DNA from: DYRB01 sp963709645
GTDB lineage: Bacteria > Pseudomonadota > Gammaproteobacteria > Chromatiales > Chromatiaceae
Direction: 5' to 3'
Assembly: GCA_963709645.1 (NCBI GenBank)
Contig: CAVPXP010000016.1
Span: 33,245 to 97,244, forward strand
DNA length: 64,000 bases
The notes under the pieces were generated by a model. It ran no database searches. It was not told the DNA's origin and saw nothing but the letters and a program-made list of their open reading frames with translations. Each line of letters opens with the position of its first letter. The first letter of the stretch is position 1. Shown piece by piece: positions 27,401 through 37,102 of the stretch. Position numbers and translations under genes: made by a program.

Positions 27401-29637
27401 CCCGGGCACGCCCAACATCTCGTCCGGCATGGAGCAGTTCAACGACACGCCGCTGGTGAACGGGACCGCCTATCCGACCCTCACGGTGGAGCCGAAGGCG
27501 TACCGTTTCCGCGTCCTGAACGCGGCGAACGACCGCTTCTTCAACCTGCAGCTGTACGTGGGCGATCCGGCACACCGCTGACCCGGTGGTAGGCCCCACG
27601 GAGGTGGCGCTCAATCCGGCGGAGGTGGCGGCCGCGCAGCTCGATCCGGTGGTCTTCCCGACACCGGTCCAGGGCGCTGCCACCGCGGGTCCCGACTGGA
27701 TCGTGATCGGCTCCGAGGGCGGCTTCCTGCCGGCCCCGGTGGTCGTGGACGGCCAGCAGCCGACCACCTGGATCACCGACCCGACCCGCTTCGACGTCGG
27801 CCACGTGGACCTGCACTCGCTGCTGGTGGCGCCGGCCGAGCGTTTGGACGTGATCGTCGACTTCTCGCAGTTCGCGGGCAAGACGCTGATCGTCTACAAC
27901 GATGCACCCGCCGCCTTCCCGGCCCGGGTCCCCAGCTACGACTACTACACTGGGGCACCGGACCAGTACCCGGTCGGGCGCACCGACGATCCTGCCGGGC
28001 TATGGACCCAACACCCGCACCGTCATGCAGATCAAGGTCGTAGGCACGGCGGCATCCTGCCTTCAACGTCAGGAAGCTGCAAAACGCCTTCTCGCACAAG
28101 GCGAACGGCTCCGGCGTGTTCGAGTCCGGCCAGCACCCGATCATCGTCGGGCAGGCGGCCTACAACTCGGCCTATGGAACGAGCTTCGTCGGCGGCAGCA
28201 ACTGCAACACGCCCGCCAGCGATCCGGTCAATCCGCTCGACCTGGGCAACGACACCGACCTGGCGTGTGACGGGCTCGCCCGGATCGACGATCAGGGCAT
28301 GACCTGGTACGGCTTCAACACGCTCCTTACCGGGACGACGAACAAGGTGAAGGTCCAGATCCAGCCCAAGGCGCATCCACGACGAGATGAACTCGGCGAC
28401 CTTCGACGAGTTCGGCCGGATGTCCGCGAACATGGGCCTGGAGATCGTGCCGGCCACGGCGGCGCTGCTGAACATCGTTCTGTACCCGTACGTCAACCCG
28501 ACCACGGAGTTCATCGACGGCACCAAGCTGCCGGACAGCATGACCGTGACCCCGATCAAGGGGGTCGGCCGCGGACGGAACCCAGGTGGCGGACGACGGT
28601 ACCCAGATCTGGAAGATCACCCACAACGGCGTGGACACGCACCCGCTGCACTTCCATCTGTACGACGTGCAGTTGCTCAACCGGGTCGCCTGGGACAACA
28701 TCATCACCCCGACCGATCCCACGGAGCTGGGCTGGAAGGACACGGTGCGGGTGAGCCCGCTCCAGGACACCATCGTCGCCTTGCGGCCGATCCTCCCGGT
28801 GCTGCCGTTCGAGCTGCCCAACAGCGTCCGGCTCTTGAATCCGGCCATGCCGATGGGTTCACGCTCGGCTTCAACAACGTGGGCGCCGATGGTCAGCCGA
28901 CCGCACCGATCGTCAACCAGCTCGTCAACTATGGCTGGGAGTACGTCTGGCACTGCCACATCCTGAGCCATGAGGAGATGGACATGATGCGGCCGCAGTC
29001 GCTGGCGCTGCCGGTGGCTGCCCCGAGTGGGGTGACCTTGTCGCCCACCTGGGCCGGCGCGTCCACCAGCGTCACCGTCACCTGGAACGACAACTCGATC
29101 AACGAGTCGGGATTCCAGGTGCAAAGGAGTAGTAACGGGACGGACTGGACGACCGTCGATACGGTGTCATCGCTGGCGGACGATCCCAACATCAAGCAGG
29201 AGCGGAGCTACACCGACACGACTGCTGGCACGGCTGCGGACACCTACTCCTACCGGGTGGTGGCGCAGAACAGCGTCGGCTACGGCGAGGAGTTTGGGAG
29301 CCTCACCCTCGAGGCGGCGTCAGGCGCCATGCCGCTGCCGCTCGCGCCTCCGACGAACCTAGTGGGAAGGCAGAGCAGGCGTAACGGCACCCAGCGTTGG
29401 GTCGACTTGACGTGGACCGACAATTCGGGAGAGAGACGGCGTACTTGGTCCAGCGGAACAACCCCGTCTCTGGTCAGTGTACGGGCACCACCTGGACTGA
29501 TCAGGCCACTCTGGCCCCGAACACTCAGTCCTGGCGGGGCAATGTGCTGAACACATTGTTCCCCCTGTGCTACCGGGTCGTGACAATAGCGGGTACGGAG
29601 ACGGCACCGTCGAACGCGGTGCTGATAACCTACCCAT
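24435..29637 (+). CDS. Giant secreted multicopper oxidase with FN3 tail, frame disrupted many times
   Basis: Starts ATG at 24435 with a signal peptide (LVLAGTIAFGWGMGQGVAVA). Reading across more than a dozen single-base breaks between about 25110 and 29430 gives one protein of about 1,700 residues. All four copper motifs are present: LHLHGG (about 26675), YHDHA (about 26902), HPLHFHLY (28639-28662) and WHCHILSHEE (28948-28978). The N-terminal third carries repeated beta motifs of the type VTSITVTNPGSGYT with A/P (about 24800, 24920, 25750 and 25900-26040). The C-terminus has two fibronectin-III-like domains (about 29020-29300 and 29340-29637). Large relatives oxidise Cu(I), Mn(II) or Fe(II) outside the cell. 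The downstream Cu efflux genes favour a copper role. A terminator follows. Confidence 0.8.
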
Positions 29638-29650
29638 AGGCGCCTTACCC

Positions 29651-29704
29651 TAGTCAAGCCTTGACTATCGGGGAAGGGAGCAATCCCTTCCCCGATTTTT
29701 TTTT
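29651..29704 (+). terminator. Intrinsic terminator after the multicopper oxidase
   Basis: CGGGGAAGGGA at 29669-29679 pairs with TCCCTTCCCCG at 29684-29694 around the loop GCAA and is followed by A and nine or more T. A perfect palindrome TAGTCAAG-C-CTTGACTA (29651-29667) lies directly before it. This is one of the clearest terminators in the window and separates the oxidase from the efflux genes. Confidence 0.93.
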
Positions 29705-29836
29705 GCGCGTCGCACCGACTTTTCGATTGCGTGCGGCGCCCGTTGGCGGCAGGCTGGTCCGCGTCGCAACGGCCTGCCGACTCGTACCCCGTTCCGTGGA
29801 CATCTGCCCCCCGGACACCTTAGGAGCTGTCTTCAG

Positions 29837-31033
29837 ATGAGATTCCCCCTGTCCCTACCCCTTCGCCGCCGCGGGCTCGAACGAGCCTTGGCGCTGACTT
29901 TCGTCGGCCTGACGTTGGCTGGATGCGGCCCAGAGGCGCCGGCCACCGACGCCTCGACGGCCGTGGGGCCTGCCCTCGAACACGCCCGGAAGCACTCGGA
30001 TCCGGCCTATGTGTGCCCGATGCACCCTCAAGTGGTGAGCCCGGAGCCGGGCCGATGTCCGATCTGCGGCATGGATCTGGTGGCCAGGGAGGCGGAGGCT
30101 GCCGAGGCCGATCCGCAGGCCGCGGCAGGTGCCGATGAGGTGCCCGCGATCTCAGTCTCCGATGCCGTGGTGAATCAGCTGGGGGTGCGTACCGCGGCGG
30201 TGCGCCGGGGGACGCTCGATCTGGAGGTGCAGGGCTTCGGCACCTTCGCCCGCAGCGCGGGGACGTCCAACCTGTTGGTGGTGGCCCAGGTCTTCGAACG
30301 CGAGGCACCGCTGCTGCGCCAAGGGCAGGCCGCACGGGTGCGCCTTCCGAGCCTGGGGTCGCGGGAGTGGAGCGGGACTGTGACGAGCATCGAGACCCAG
30401 ATCAACCCTTCGACCCATACGCTGCAGTTCCGTCTGTCCGTCGACAGCGAGGGCGTCCCGGTCCCGGCCGGGACCACGGCCCTGGTGACGGTGAGGGTCG
30501 ACAAGGTGATGGACGCGCTCCTGGTCCCGCGCGAGGCAGTGATCGTGACGGGCAAGGGCGCACGGGTGGTCGTAGCCCAAGGCGGCGGCCGTTTCCAGCC
30601 GCGGGCGGTGGAGGCCGAGGACCTCGGTGCGGAGGAAATCGTGGTCCGCAAGGGGCTGAGCGAGGGTGAGCAGGTGGTGGTTTCTGCCCAGTTCCTGCTC
30701 GACTCCGAAGCCAACCTCCAGGCAGGATTGAAACGCTTGTCCGGGGGGCTGGCTTCGGCCCAGCCCGCGCCCGAGGGGACCCCGCACGAGGGTCACATGC
30801 ACGAGGGGCACATGCACGAGGGGGCGATGCAGGAAGAGCAGATGCATCAGGGTCATGCGCCCGACGAGGCCGTGCATCAGGGCCATACGCATGAGGCGGG
30901 AGACCCCTCGCCCGGTGAGGCGACGCAGGAGGAGGCCATGCGGGAGCCGGGGGCCGAGGGAGCGGCGCACGGAGGGACCTTGCATCAAGGGTCGATGGAA
31001 GAGGGCCCTGCCGCCGGGGGGACCACGAAGTGA
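29837..31033 (+). CDS. CusB-like RND efflux adaptor lipoprotein, lacking the hairpin region, with His/Met-rich tail
   Basis: 398 residues. A lipoprotein signal ends in LAGC (residue about 32), then a heavy-metal-binding module YVCPMHPQVVSPEPGRCPIC with CxMxP and CPxCGM. A membrane-fusion core follows, but GVRTAAVRRGTLDLEVQGFG runs straight into LLVVAQVFEREAPLLRQGQA. The biotinyl-lipoyl and alpha-helical hairpin regions normally between these two blocks, roughly 100 or more residues in CusB, are absent without a frame break. The beta-barrel and membrane-proximal parts (LVPREAVIVTGKGARVVVA, GLSEGEQVVVSAQFLLDSE) are normal. The last 80 residues are rich in HEGHMHEG/HQGH repeats, likely a metal sponge. 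GTGA overlap with the pump gene downstream. Confidence 0.85.
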   Translation: MRFPLSLPLRRRGLERALALTFVGLTLAGCGPEAPATDASTAVGPALEHARKHSDPAYVCPMHPQVVSPEPGRCPICGMDLVAREAEAAEADPQAAAGADEVPAISVSDAVVNQLGVRTAAVRRGTLDLEVQGFGTFARSAGTSNLLVVAQVFEREAPLLRQGQAARVRLPSLGSREWSGTVTSIETQINPSTHTLQFRLSVDSEGVPVPAGTTALVTVRVDKVMDALLVPREAVIVTGKGARVVVAQGGGRFQPRAVEAEDLGAEEIVVRKGLSEGEQVVVSAQFLLDSEANLQAGLKRLSGGLASAQPAPEGTPHEGHMHEGHMHEGAMQEEQMHQGHAPDEAVHQGHTHEAGDPSPGEATQEEAMREPGAEGAAHGGTLHQGSMEEGPAAGGTTK

Positions 31034-34000
31034 TCGCCCAGGTCATTCGCTGGTCCATCCACAACCGGTTTCTGATCCTCGTCGGCACCGCTCTGCTGGT
31101 GGCCTGGGGCCTGTACGCCCTGCGTAACCTGCCGCTCGACGCCATCCCGGACCTCTCGGACGTCCAGGTCATCGTCAAGACGACCTACCCTGGCCAGGCG
31201 CCGCAGGTGGTGGAGGACCAGGTGACCTACCCCATCACCACCGCCCTGCGGGGCGTGACGGGGGCGGTGGCCGTGCGCGGCTACTCCATGTATGGGGATT
31301 CTTATGTCTACGTCGTCTTTCGCGACGGGACAGACCCCTATTGGGCGCGCTCCCGGGTGCTGGAACTGCTGAACCAGGTCAGTTCCCGCCTGCCGGTTGG
31401 GGCCAGCCCCGAGCTCGGGCCCGACGCCACGGCGGTGGGCTGGGTCTACCAATACGCCCTGGTGGACCGTACCGGCAAGCACGATCTGGCGGAGCTGCGC
31501 AGCCTCCAGGACTGGTTCCTCACCTATGAGCTTCAGGCCCTCCCCGGGGTGTCGGAGGTGGCTACGGTCGGCGGCATGGTCAAGCAGTACCAGGTCGTGG
31601 TCGATCCGGAGGTACTGCGCGCCTACAAGCTCCCGCTGACGACCCTGATGCAGACCATCCAGCGAGCCAACGGCGAGACCGGGGCCGGGGCCATCGAGAT
31701 GGCCGAGGCGCGCTACATGATCCGCATGGCCGGATACCTGCACGGGATCGAGGACCTGCGCAACGTACCCTTGTCCGTCCAGGAGCTCCCCAACTCCGGC
31801 GCCATGAGCATGGCCAGTCAGGCCACCCCGGCGCCCCTCATTCCGCTTACCGTGTTTCGGCTGGGGGACGTCGCCGAGGTGCGGCTCGGCCCGGAGATGC
31901 GCGAGGGCATCGCGGAACTGGACGGTCAGGGCGAGGTGGTTGGCGGTATCGTCCTGATGCGCCCCGGGGGCAACGCGCTGACGACCATCGCCGGGGTCAA
32001 GGCCAAGCTTGCAGAGCTGGCGCCGGCCCTTCCGGAGGGGGTGGAACTGGTGGAGGTCTACGACAGGTCCGGGCTCATCCACCGGGCCATCGATACCCTC
32101 AGCGGCCGGCTGGTGGAGGAGTTCCTGATCGTCGCCCTGGTCTGCGCCCTGTTTCTCTGGCACATCCGCTCGTCGCTGGTGGTGATTTTGAGTCTGCCGG
32201 TCGGCATCCTCGCCGCCTTCGGCGTCATGCATTGGCAAGGCATCAGCGCCAACATCATGTCCCTCGGCGGCATCGCCATCGCCATCGGGGCCATGGTGGA
32301 CGCCGCGATCGTGATGATCGAGAACCTGCACAAGCACATCGAGCGCGAGCCGCTCACCAACGCCAACCGCTGGGAGCTGGTGCGGCGGGCGACGGTCGAG
32401 GTAGGACCCGCCCTGTTCCTGTCTCTGCTCATCATCACCCTGAGTTTCCTGCCGGTGCTGGCCCTGCAAGGGGAGGAGGGCCGGCTGTTCGCGCCGCTGG
32501 CCTACACCAAGACCTACGCCATGGCCGCGTCGGCGCTGCTGTCCATCACCCTGGTGCCGGTGCTGCTCGGGCTCCTGGTGCGGGGGAACATCCGCCGGGA
32601 GCAGGACAACCCCATCAACCGCGGTCTCATGGCCGCCTACCGCCCCCTGCTGGACTGGGTGCTGCGCAAGCCGCGGCTGGTCCTGGTTCTGGCCCTGGGG
32701 CTGACGGTGGCCGGGGCCTGGCCCGCGCTGCGTCTTGGCGCCGAGTTCATGCCCGACCTCGACGAGGGCGACCTCCTGTATATGCCGACCACCTTCCCTG
32801 GGATCGCCCCGGACAAGGCGCGCCAGATCCTGCAGCAGACCGACCGGCTGATCCTCTCCGTACCCGAGGTGGCGCGGGTGTTCGGCAAGGTCGGGCGGGC
32901 CGACACCGCGACCGACCCGGCGCCCATGGAGATGATCGAGACCACCATCCAGCTCAAGCCGCGCGATCAGTGGCGGCCTGGGATGACCATCGACGGCATC
33001 AAGGCGGAGTTGGAGCGGACGGTGAAATTTCCGGGACTCACCAACTCCTGGCTGATGCCCATCAACGCCCGGCTGCAGATGCTCTCCACCGGCATCAAGA
33101 CCCCGGTCGGGATCAAGATCGCCGGCCCCGACCTGGACGTCATCCAGCACATCGGCGAGCGAGTCGAGCAGGCGCTGGGGCCGCTCCCGCAGACTCGATC
33201 TGTGTTCTCGGAACGGGTCTCGGCCGGAAGGTACATCAAGATCACGCCGGATCGGATGGCCATGGGCAGGGTCGGGCTCTCGGTCGCCGATACCCAGGAG
33301 ATCGTCGCCAGCGCCGTCGGCGGCATGAATCTGACGGAGGTGGTGGAGGGCCGGGAACGTTATCCGGTGAGCCTGCGCTACACGTCCGATACCAGGGATT
33401 CGGTGGAAAGCCTCAGGCGCCTGCCCATCGTGATCGACACCCGCGGCACCCAGGTTCAGCTCGCTGACCTCGCCAGCGTCGAAGTGGTGGACGGCCCTGA
33501 CATGATCCGCACCGAGAACGCGCGCCTGAGCGGCTGGGTGTACGTGGACGTCAGGGACCAGGACGTGGGCTCCTACGTTGGCCTGGCCAAGCAGGCGGTG
33601 GCGGACCGGGTCACGCTGCCGCCGGGTTACTCCCTCACCTGGTCGGGCGCCTACGAGCACTGGGAGCGGGCCAAGGAGCGCTTGTGGCTGGTGGTGCCGC
33701 TGACCTTGATCGTCATCCTGGTGCTGCTCTACCTCAATTTCCGAACCTTGACCGGCACGCTCATCATCCTCGCCACCCTGCCCCTAGGGCTGGTGGGCGG
33801 TTTCTGGCTGATGTACCTCCTCGGCTACCACCTGTCGGTCGCTGCGGCGATCGGCTTCATTGCCCTGGGCGGGGTGGCGGTGGAGATCGGGGTGGTCATG
33901 ATGCTCTACCTCGACCGGGCGCTGGTGCGCCGACGCGAGCTGCGCGGAGCGGCGGGGTTGACGCGGGACGACGTCAAAGAGGCTGTGGTGGAGGGGGCGC

Positions 34001-34206
34001 TGCTGCGTCTGCGGCCCGTCACCATGACCAAGGTGGCGATCATCGCCGCGCTCCTCCCGATCCTGTTCGGTACCGGGGCGGGCTCGGAGGCGATGCAGCG
34101 CATTGCTGCACCCGTGGTCGGGGGGATGCTGAGCGTCGCCGTCCTGACCCTGGCCGTGATCCCCGCGGCGTACCTGATATGGAAGAGGCACGGCCTGGGA
34201 CGCTAG
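31030..34206 (+). CDS. cusA: CusA/CzcA heavy-metal RND efflux pump
   Basis: 1,058 residues, normal length. Inner-membrane proton-driven exporter of Cu(I)/Ag(I) or divalent metals across the cell envelope. Twelve membrane segments with two large periplasmic loops. Family signatures: LRNLPLDAIPDLSDVQVIV near the start, the TM4 proton-relay region with IAIGAMVDAAIVMIENLHKH, and LGAEFMPDLDEGDLLYMPTT. VARVFGKVGRADTATDPAP and METTIQ-like blocks resemble CusA more than CzcA, but the metal specificity is not certain. GTG start at 31030 overlaps the adaptor stop. No outer-membrane channel gene (cusC) is in the window. It ends 10 bp before the convergent narL stop. Confidence 0.92.
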   Translation: MIAQVIRWSIHNRFLILVGTALLVAWGLYALRNLPLDAIPDLSDVQVIVKTTYPGQAPQVVEDQVTYPITTALRGVTGAVAVRGYSMYGDSYVYVVFRDGTDPYWARSRVLELLNQVSSRLPVGASPELGPDATAVGWVYQYALVDRTGKHDLAELRSLQDWFLTYELQALPGVSEVATVGGMVKQYQVVVDPEVLRAYKLPLTTLMQTIQRANGETGAGAIEMAEARYMIRMAGYLHGIEDLRNVPLSVQELPNSGAMSMASQATPAPLIPLTVFRLGDVAEVRLGPEMREGIAELDGQGEVVGGIVLMRPGGNALTTIAGVKAKLAELAPALPEGVELVEVYDRSGLIHRAIDTLSGRLVEEFLIVALVCALFLWHIRSSLVVILSLPVGILAAFGVMHWQGISANIMSLGGIAIAIGAMVDAAIVMIENLHKHIEREPLTNANRWELVRRATVEVGPALFLSLLIITLSFLPVLALQGEEGRLFAPLAYTKTYAMAASALLSITLVPVLLGLLVRGNIRREQDNPINRGLMAAYRPLLDWVLRKPRLVLVLALGLTVAGAWPALRLGAEFMPDLDEGDLLYMPTTFPGIAPDKARQILQQTDRLILSVPEVARVFGKVGRADTATDPAPMEMIETTIQLKPRDQWRPGMTIDGIKAELERTVKFPGLTNSWLMPINARLQMLSTGIKTPVGIKIAGPDLDVIQHIGERVEQALGPLPQTRSVFSERVSAGRYIKITPDRMAMGRVGLSVADTQEIVASAVGGMNLTEVVEGRERYPVSLRYTSDTRDSVESLRRLPIVIDTRGTQVQLADLASVEVVDGPDMIRTENARLSGWVYVDVRDQDVGSYVGLAKQAVADRVTLPPGYSLTWSGAYEHWERAKERLWLVVPLTLIVILVLLYLNFRTLTGTLIILATLPLGLVGGFWLMYLLGYHLSVAAAIGFIALGGVAVEIGVVMMLYLDRALVRRRELRGAAGLTRDDVKEAVVEGALLRLRPVTMTKVAIIAALLPILFGTGAGSEAMQRIAAPVVGGMLSVAVLTLAVIPAAYLIWKRHGLGR

Positions 34207-34216
34207 AGCGGCAAGG

Positions 34217-34870
34217 TCAGCCGCGCACTTGGCTGTTGATGGCCCACACCGCCGCCTCGACACGGGTCTTGAGCCCGAGCTTCTTGAGCAGGTGCTTGAC
34301 GTGGACCTTGACCGTTCCGACGGTCAGGTCCAGCTCCCGGGCGATCAGCTTGTTGCTGTAGCCCTTGGCGATGAGCCCGAGGATCTCGTCTTCCCTTGGG
34401 GTAAGCCCAGCCTGGTCTGGGCTTTGGGGGCGGGGGCCCTCGCGCAGGGCATGGGCAAGGAGCTCGGTGAGGCGCTCGCTGATTACCAGCCGCCCCAGGG
34501 TCGCCCGGCGCAGGCTCGCGAGGATGTCCTCCGGCTCCATGTCTTTGAGCAGGTAGCCGTCCGCCCCGGCACGCAGGGCCGCGACCACGTCCTCCTCGCT
34601 GTCGGAGACCGTGAGCACGATGATGCGGGCATCGAGGTCCGCGGCCCGCAGGTGCCCCAGGGTCTGGAGGCCGCTCCAGCCCTTCATGTTGAGGTCGAGC
34701 AGGATCAGGTCCGGGTCTGTCGCCAGGGCCACTCGGACCCCGCTCTCCCCATCCGGGGCCTCGCCCACCAGTTGCAGACTGGGCTCCATACGGATCAGGT
34801 CCGCCACGCCCTTGCGGAACAGGGGGTGGTCGTCGATGACGACCACGGAGGTCTTGGGCTCACTGCTCAA
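34217..34870 (-). CDS. narL: Nitrate/nitrite response regulator NarL
   Basis: 217 residues. Receiver domain with the phosphorylated Asp in PDLILLDLNMKGWSGLQTL and Lys in GYLLKDMEPEDIL. C-terminal HTH with LTPREDEILGLIAKGYSNKL and VKVHVKHLLKKLGLKTRVEA, the typical NarL/NarP form. Regulates nitrate and nitrite respiration genes by binding TACYYMT heptamers. The narX stop overlaps the narL start by 4 bp, so both are one transcript. A 7-2-7 heptamer box lies upstream of narX (36984-36999). Confidence 0.93.
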   Translation of the reverse strand: MSSEPKTSVVVIDDHPLFRKGVADLIRMEPSLQLVGEAPDGESGVRVALATDPDLILLDLNMKGWSGLQTLGHLRAADLDARIIVLTVSDSEEDVVAALRAGADGYLLKDMEPEDILASLRRATLGRLVISERLTELLAHALREGPRPQSPDQAGLTPREDEILGLIAKGYSNKLIARELDLTVGTVKVHVKHLLKKLGLKTRVEAAVWAINSQVRG

Positions 34871-36843
34871 TGCAAGTTCTCCTGAGCACCTTCCACAGCG
34901 ACCGCCTTGGCGGGCATCGGGACCGCGGGTTGGCGGGGCGGGAACCCAACGGAGAGGCGCGTCCCGCCCCCGGGGTTGGACTCGCAGGTCAGGGCCCCGT
35001 CCAGACTTAGGGCCCGCTCGCGCATGATGGTCATGCCGTAGTGGTGGGCCGCGGCCGTTCGCCCGGTGATGCCCTGACCGTCGTCCTCGATGAGCAGCCG
35101 GACTTGGCCGTTGCTTAGAGCGAGGGTCACCAGCGCATGACTAGCCTTGGCGTGGCGAGTCACGTTGGAAAGGGCTTCGCGGACGATCTGCAGGACGTGG
35201 ATCTCCTCGTTGGGGGAGAGCAAGGAAGAAGGCAGGGCGTTGTCGAGACGGATGTCCAGGGGGCCGCGGTTGCGGAACTCCTGCACCGTGGCCTCCAGGG
35301 CTCCGCTCAGGCCTCGCTCGTCGACCTTCAGGCGGAAGGTGGTGAGGAGCTCGCGCAGTTGGCGATAGGCACTGCTGACCCCCTCGCGCAGTTCCTCTAG
35401 CACTGCGAGCGACGCGGTCCTGTTGTCCGGGCCCTTGAGGGAGGCGGCCAGCCGGGCGACTTGGATCTTGAGGTAGGAGAGCGACTGGGCCAAGGAATCG
35501 TGCAACTCCCTCGCGATGATGGTGCGCTCCTCGTGCAGGACCAGGCGGCGGCCCTCGCGGGTGCGTTGCTGGAGGTTGACCGCCGTGCCGATGTGGCCGG
35601 CCAGGGTCTCCAGGAGCCGCTCCTGCCAGGGCTCGGTAGGGCAGTTGGGGGGCAGATCGACGAGCAGGACACCGAAGGTGCGGTCGCGGTCCCGCACCGG
35701 CAGGGACAGGAGACAGCGCTCGGCCGGGGTGCCCTTGGCGACCCGTAGGCGGCGGACGGTCTGGGGGTCGCGGCAGGCGGTACACCCCTCGGCTTGGCAG
35801 GGGCCGCCCTGCTCCGCCGGAAGACGGGTGCTCACCCGCACCTTGGCCTGGGTGTGGGCGTCCGGGTCGGTCTCGTCCAATTCGGTCAGGCACAGGGTGG
35901 CGGGGCCGATATCCAAGGCGCTCTGAATGTCCGCGAGCACCCGGGCCAAGACCTGGTCCGTGACAGGGGCCTCGTTGAGGGCCTTGCTCGTGCGGTAGAG
36001 CAGATCCAGGGAGTGGTTGCTCCGGGCCAGGTCCCGGGTCTTCTCCTCCACGCGCTGCTCCAATGCCCCGTAGATCTGTGACAGCCCCTTGGCCATCAGG
36101 TTGAGGGCGGCCCCCAGGCGGCCAAGCTCGTCGTTGCCGGTGTAGCGGGTACGCCCGTTGAAGTCCCCTTGCCTGGCCAGATCGGCGCAGCACAGGAGGT
36201 CCTGCAGCGGCAGGATGACGCGGCGGATGACCAGGGTCATGGCGACCAACACGGCGAAGACGGTCAGGGCCAGGGCGACCCATTGGATCATCCGCAGCGT
36301 CGTCACGCGCCCCTCTGCGACGATTTCCAGCACCTGGACCAGGCGGTCGATTTGCCCCACGAATTCGTCCACCGCCGCCAGGTATCGGGCCCGCGGCAGC
36401 GCAGGGGGCTGGTTGTCGGCACCCTTGGGTGCCCCCTCCGCTAGCAGCCGGATGTGCTCGCGCAGCGGGGTGCGCATGTCCTCTCGCCACAGGCGGGCCA
36501 CCCGAGCGTGGGCCATGGTCACCGGATTGCCTGCCTCGTCGGGGATGGCGTTGCGCAGACGCGGGCTCCGCAGGCGGTCCTCGAATTCGTCCGCGAGCGC
36601 TTCGGCTCGTGCGGCCCGTTCGGTCGGTCGGAGACTGTCGTCAGCCAGGGCCACCCCGATGCGGTACGACTGCATGCGCAGCGACCCGGCCTGGTTGATC
36701 GCCGTGGCCATGCCCTCCATGGTCTTGGCGATGATGACGGAGGTCAGCATGCTGATCACAGCCAGGGCGACGATGGCGGCCATCAAGACCCCGAGCCGGG
36801 CGAGGATGGGCTTGTGGGAGAGCTGTGAGATCAAGGCGAACAC
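34867..36843 (-). CDS. narX: Nitrate/nitrite sensor histidine kinase NarX
   Basis: 658 residues, slightly longer than E. coli NarX. Membrane helix near residues 17-40, then the nitrate-binding P-box NQAGSLRMQSYRIGVAL in the periplasmic four-helix domain, a second helix near 190-210, HAMP, and a central signalling region with a cysteine cluster (GGPCQAEGCTACRDP) as in NarX. The HisKA_3 motif IARELHDSLAQSLSYLKIQ holds the phosphorylated His, and the ATPase has IEDDGQGITG. Senses nitrate in the periplasm and phosphorylates NarL encoded next to it. The presence of the P-box makes the NarX call strong. Confidence 0.94.
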   Translation of the reverse strand: MFALISQLSHKPILARLGVLMAAIVALAVISMLTSVIIAKTMEGMATAINQAGSLRMQSYRIGVALADDSLRPTERAARAEALADEFEDRLRSPRLRNAIPDEAGNPVTMAHARVARLWREDMRTPLREHIRLLAEGAPKGADNQPPALPRARYLAAVDEFVGQIDRLVQVLEIVAEGRVTTLRMIQWVALALTVFAVLVAMTLVIRRVILPLQDLLCCADLARQGDFNGRTRYTGNDELGRLGAALNLMAKGLSQIYGALEQRVEEKTRDLARSNHSLDLLYRTSKALNEAPVTDQVLARVLADIQSALDIGPATLCLTELDETDPDAHTQAKVRVSTRLPAEQGGPCQAEGCTACRDPQTVRRLRVAKGTPAERCLLSLPVRDRDRTFGVLLVDLPPNCPTEPWQERLLETLAGHIGTAVNLQQRTREGRRLVLHEERTIIARELHDSLAQSLSYLKIQVARLAASLKGPDNRTASLAVLEELREGVSSAYRQLRELLTTFRLKVDERGLSGALEATVQEFRNRGPLDIRLDNALPSSLLSPNEEIHVLQIVREALSNVTRHAKASHALVTLALSNGQVRLLIEDDGQGITGRTAAAHHYGMTIMRERALSLDGALTCESNPGGGTRLSVGFPPRQPAVPMPAKAVAVEGAQENLH

Positions 36844-36983
36844 CCCTGGGTTTCTAATGGCTCTGGGTCTCGGCGGAAAGGGGATACCACCAATGCCCCG
36901 ATAATGCCAGGTCGCTTGCCATTACAGGTGGAGTGTGGTCTAAGAAATGTCATTGAAACAGTGAGATAGGTGGCTAACACGAC

Positions 36984-36999
36984 TACCTCTTTGGGAGTA
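36984..36999. promoter_or_regulatory. NarL/NarP 7-2-7 heptamer box
   Basis: TACCTCT (36984-36990), spacer TT, GGGAGTA (36993-36999): two inverted heptamers with the 7-2-7 spacing used by NarL and NarP. The first matches TACYYMT fully; the second has one mismatch. It lies in the 259-bp divergent region between narX and the Crp/Fnr-type gene, so it could place either or both under nitrate control. Confidence 0.65.
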
Positions 37000-37102
37000 C
37001 TTTGGTGATCTCAGCGGCCGCGACCACACCTTGTGCCGGTGCCGTGGCTGCATAGGATAGAGGGGCTCGCTGGGCCACAGCGCAGGTTGGGATTCTGAGC
37101 CA

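Noticed and set aside
30985..33660. 891-codon open frame on the minus strand opposite cusA
   Set aside because: It mirrors the clean cusA frame, has no protein family features and is explained by high GC at third positions.
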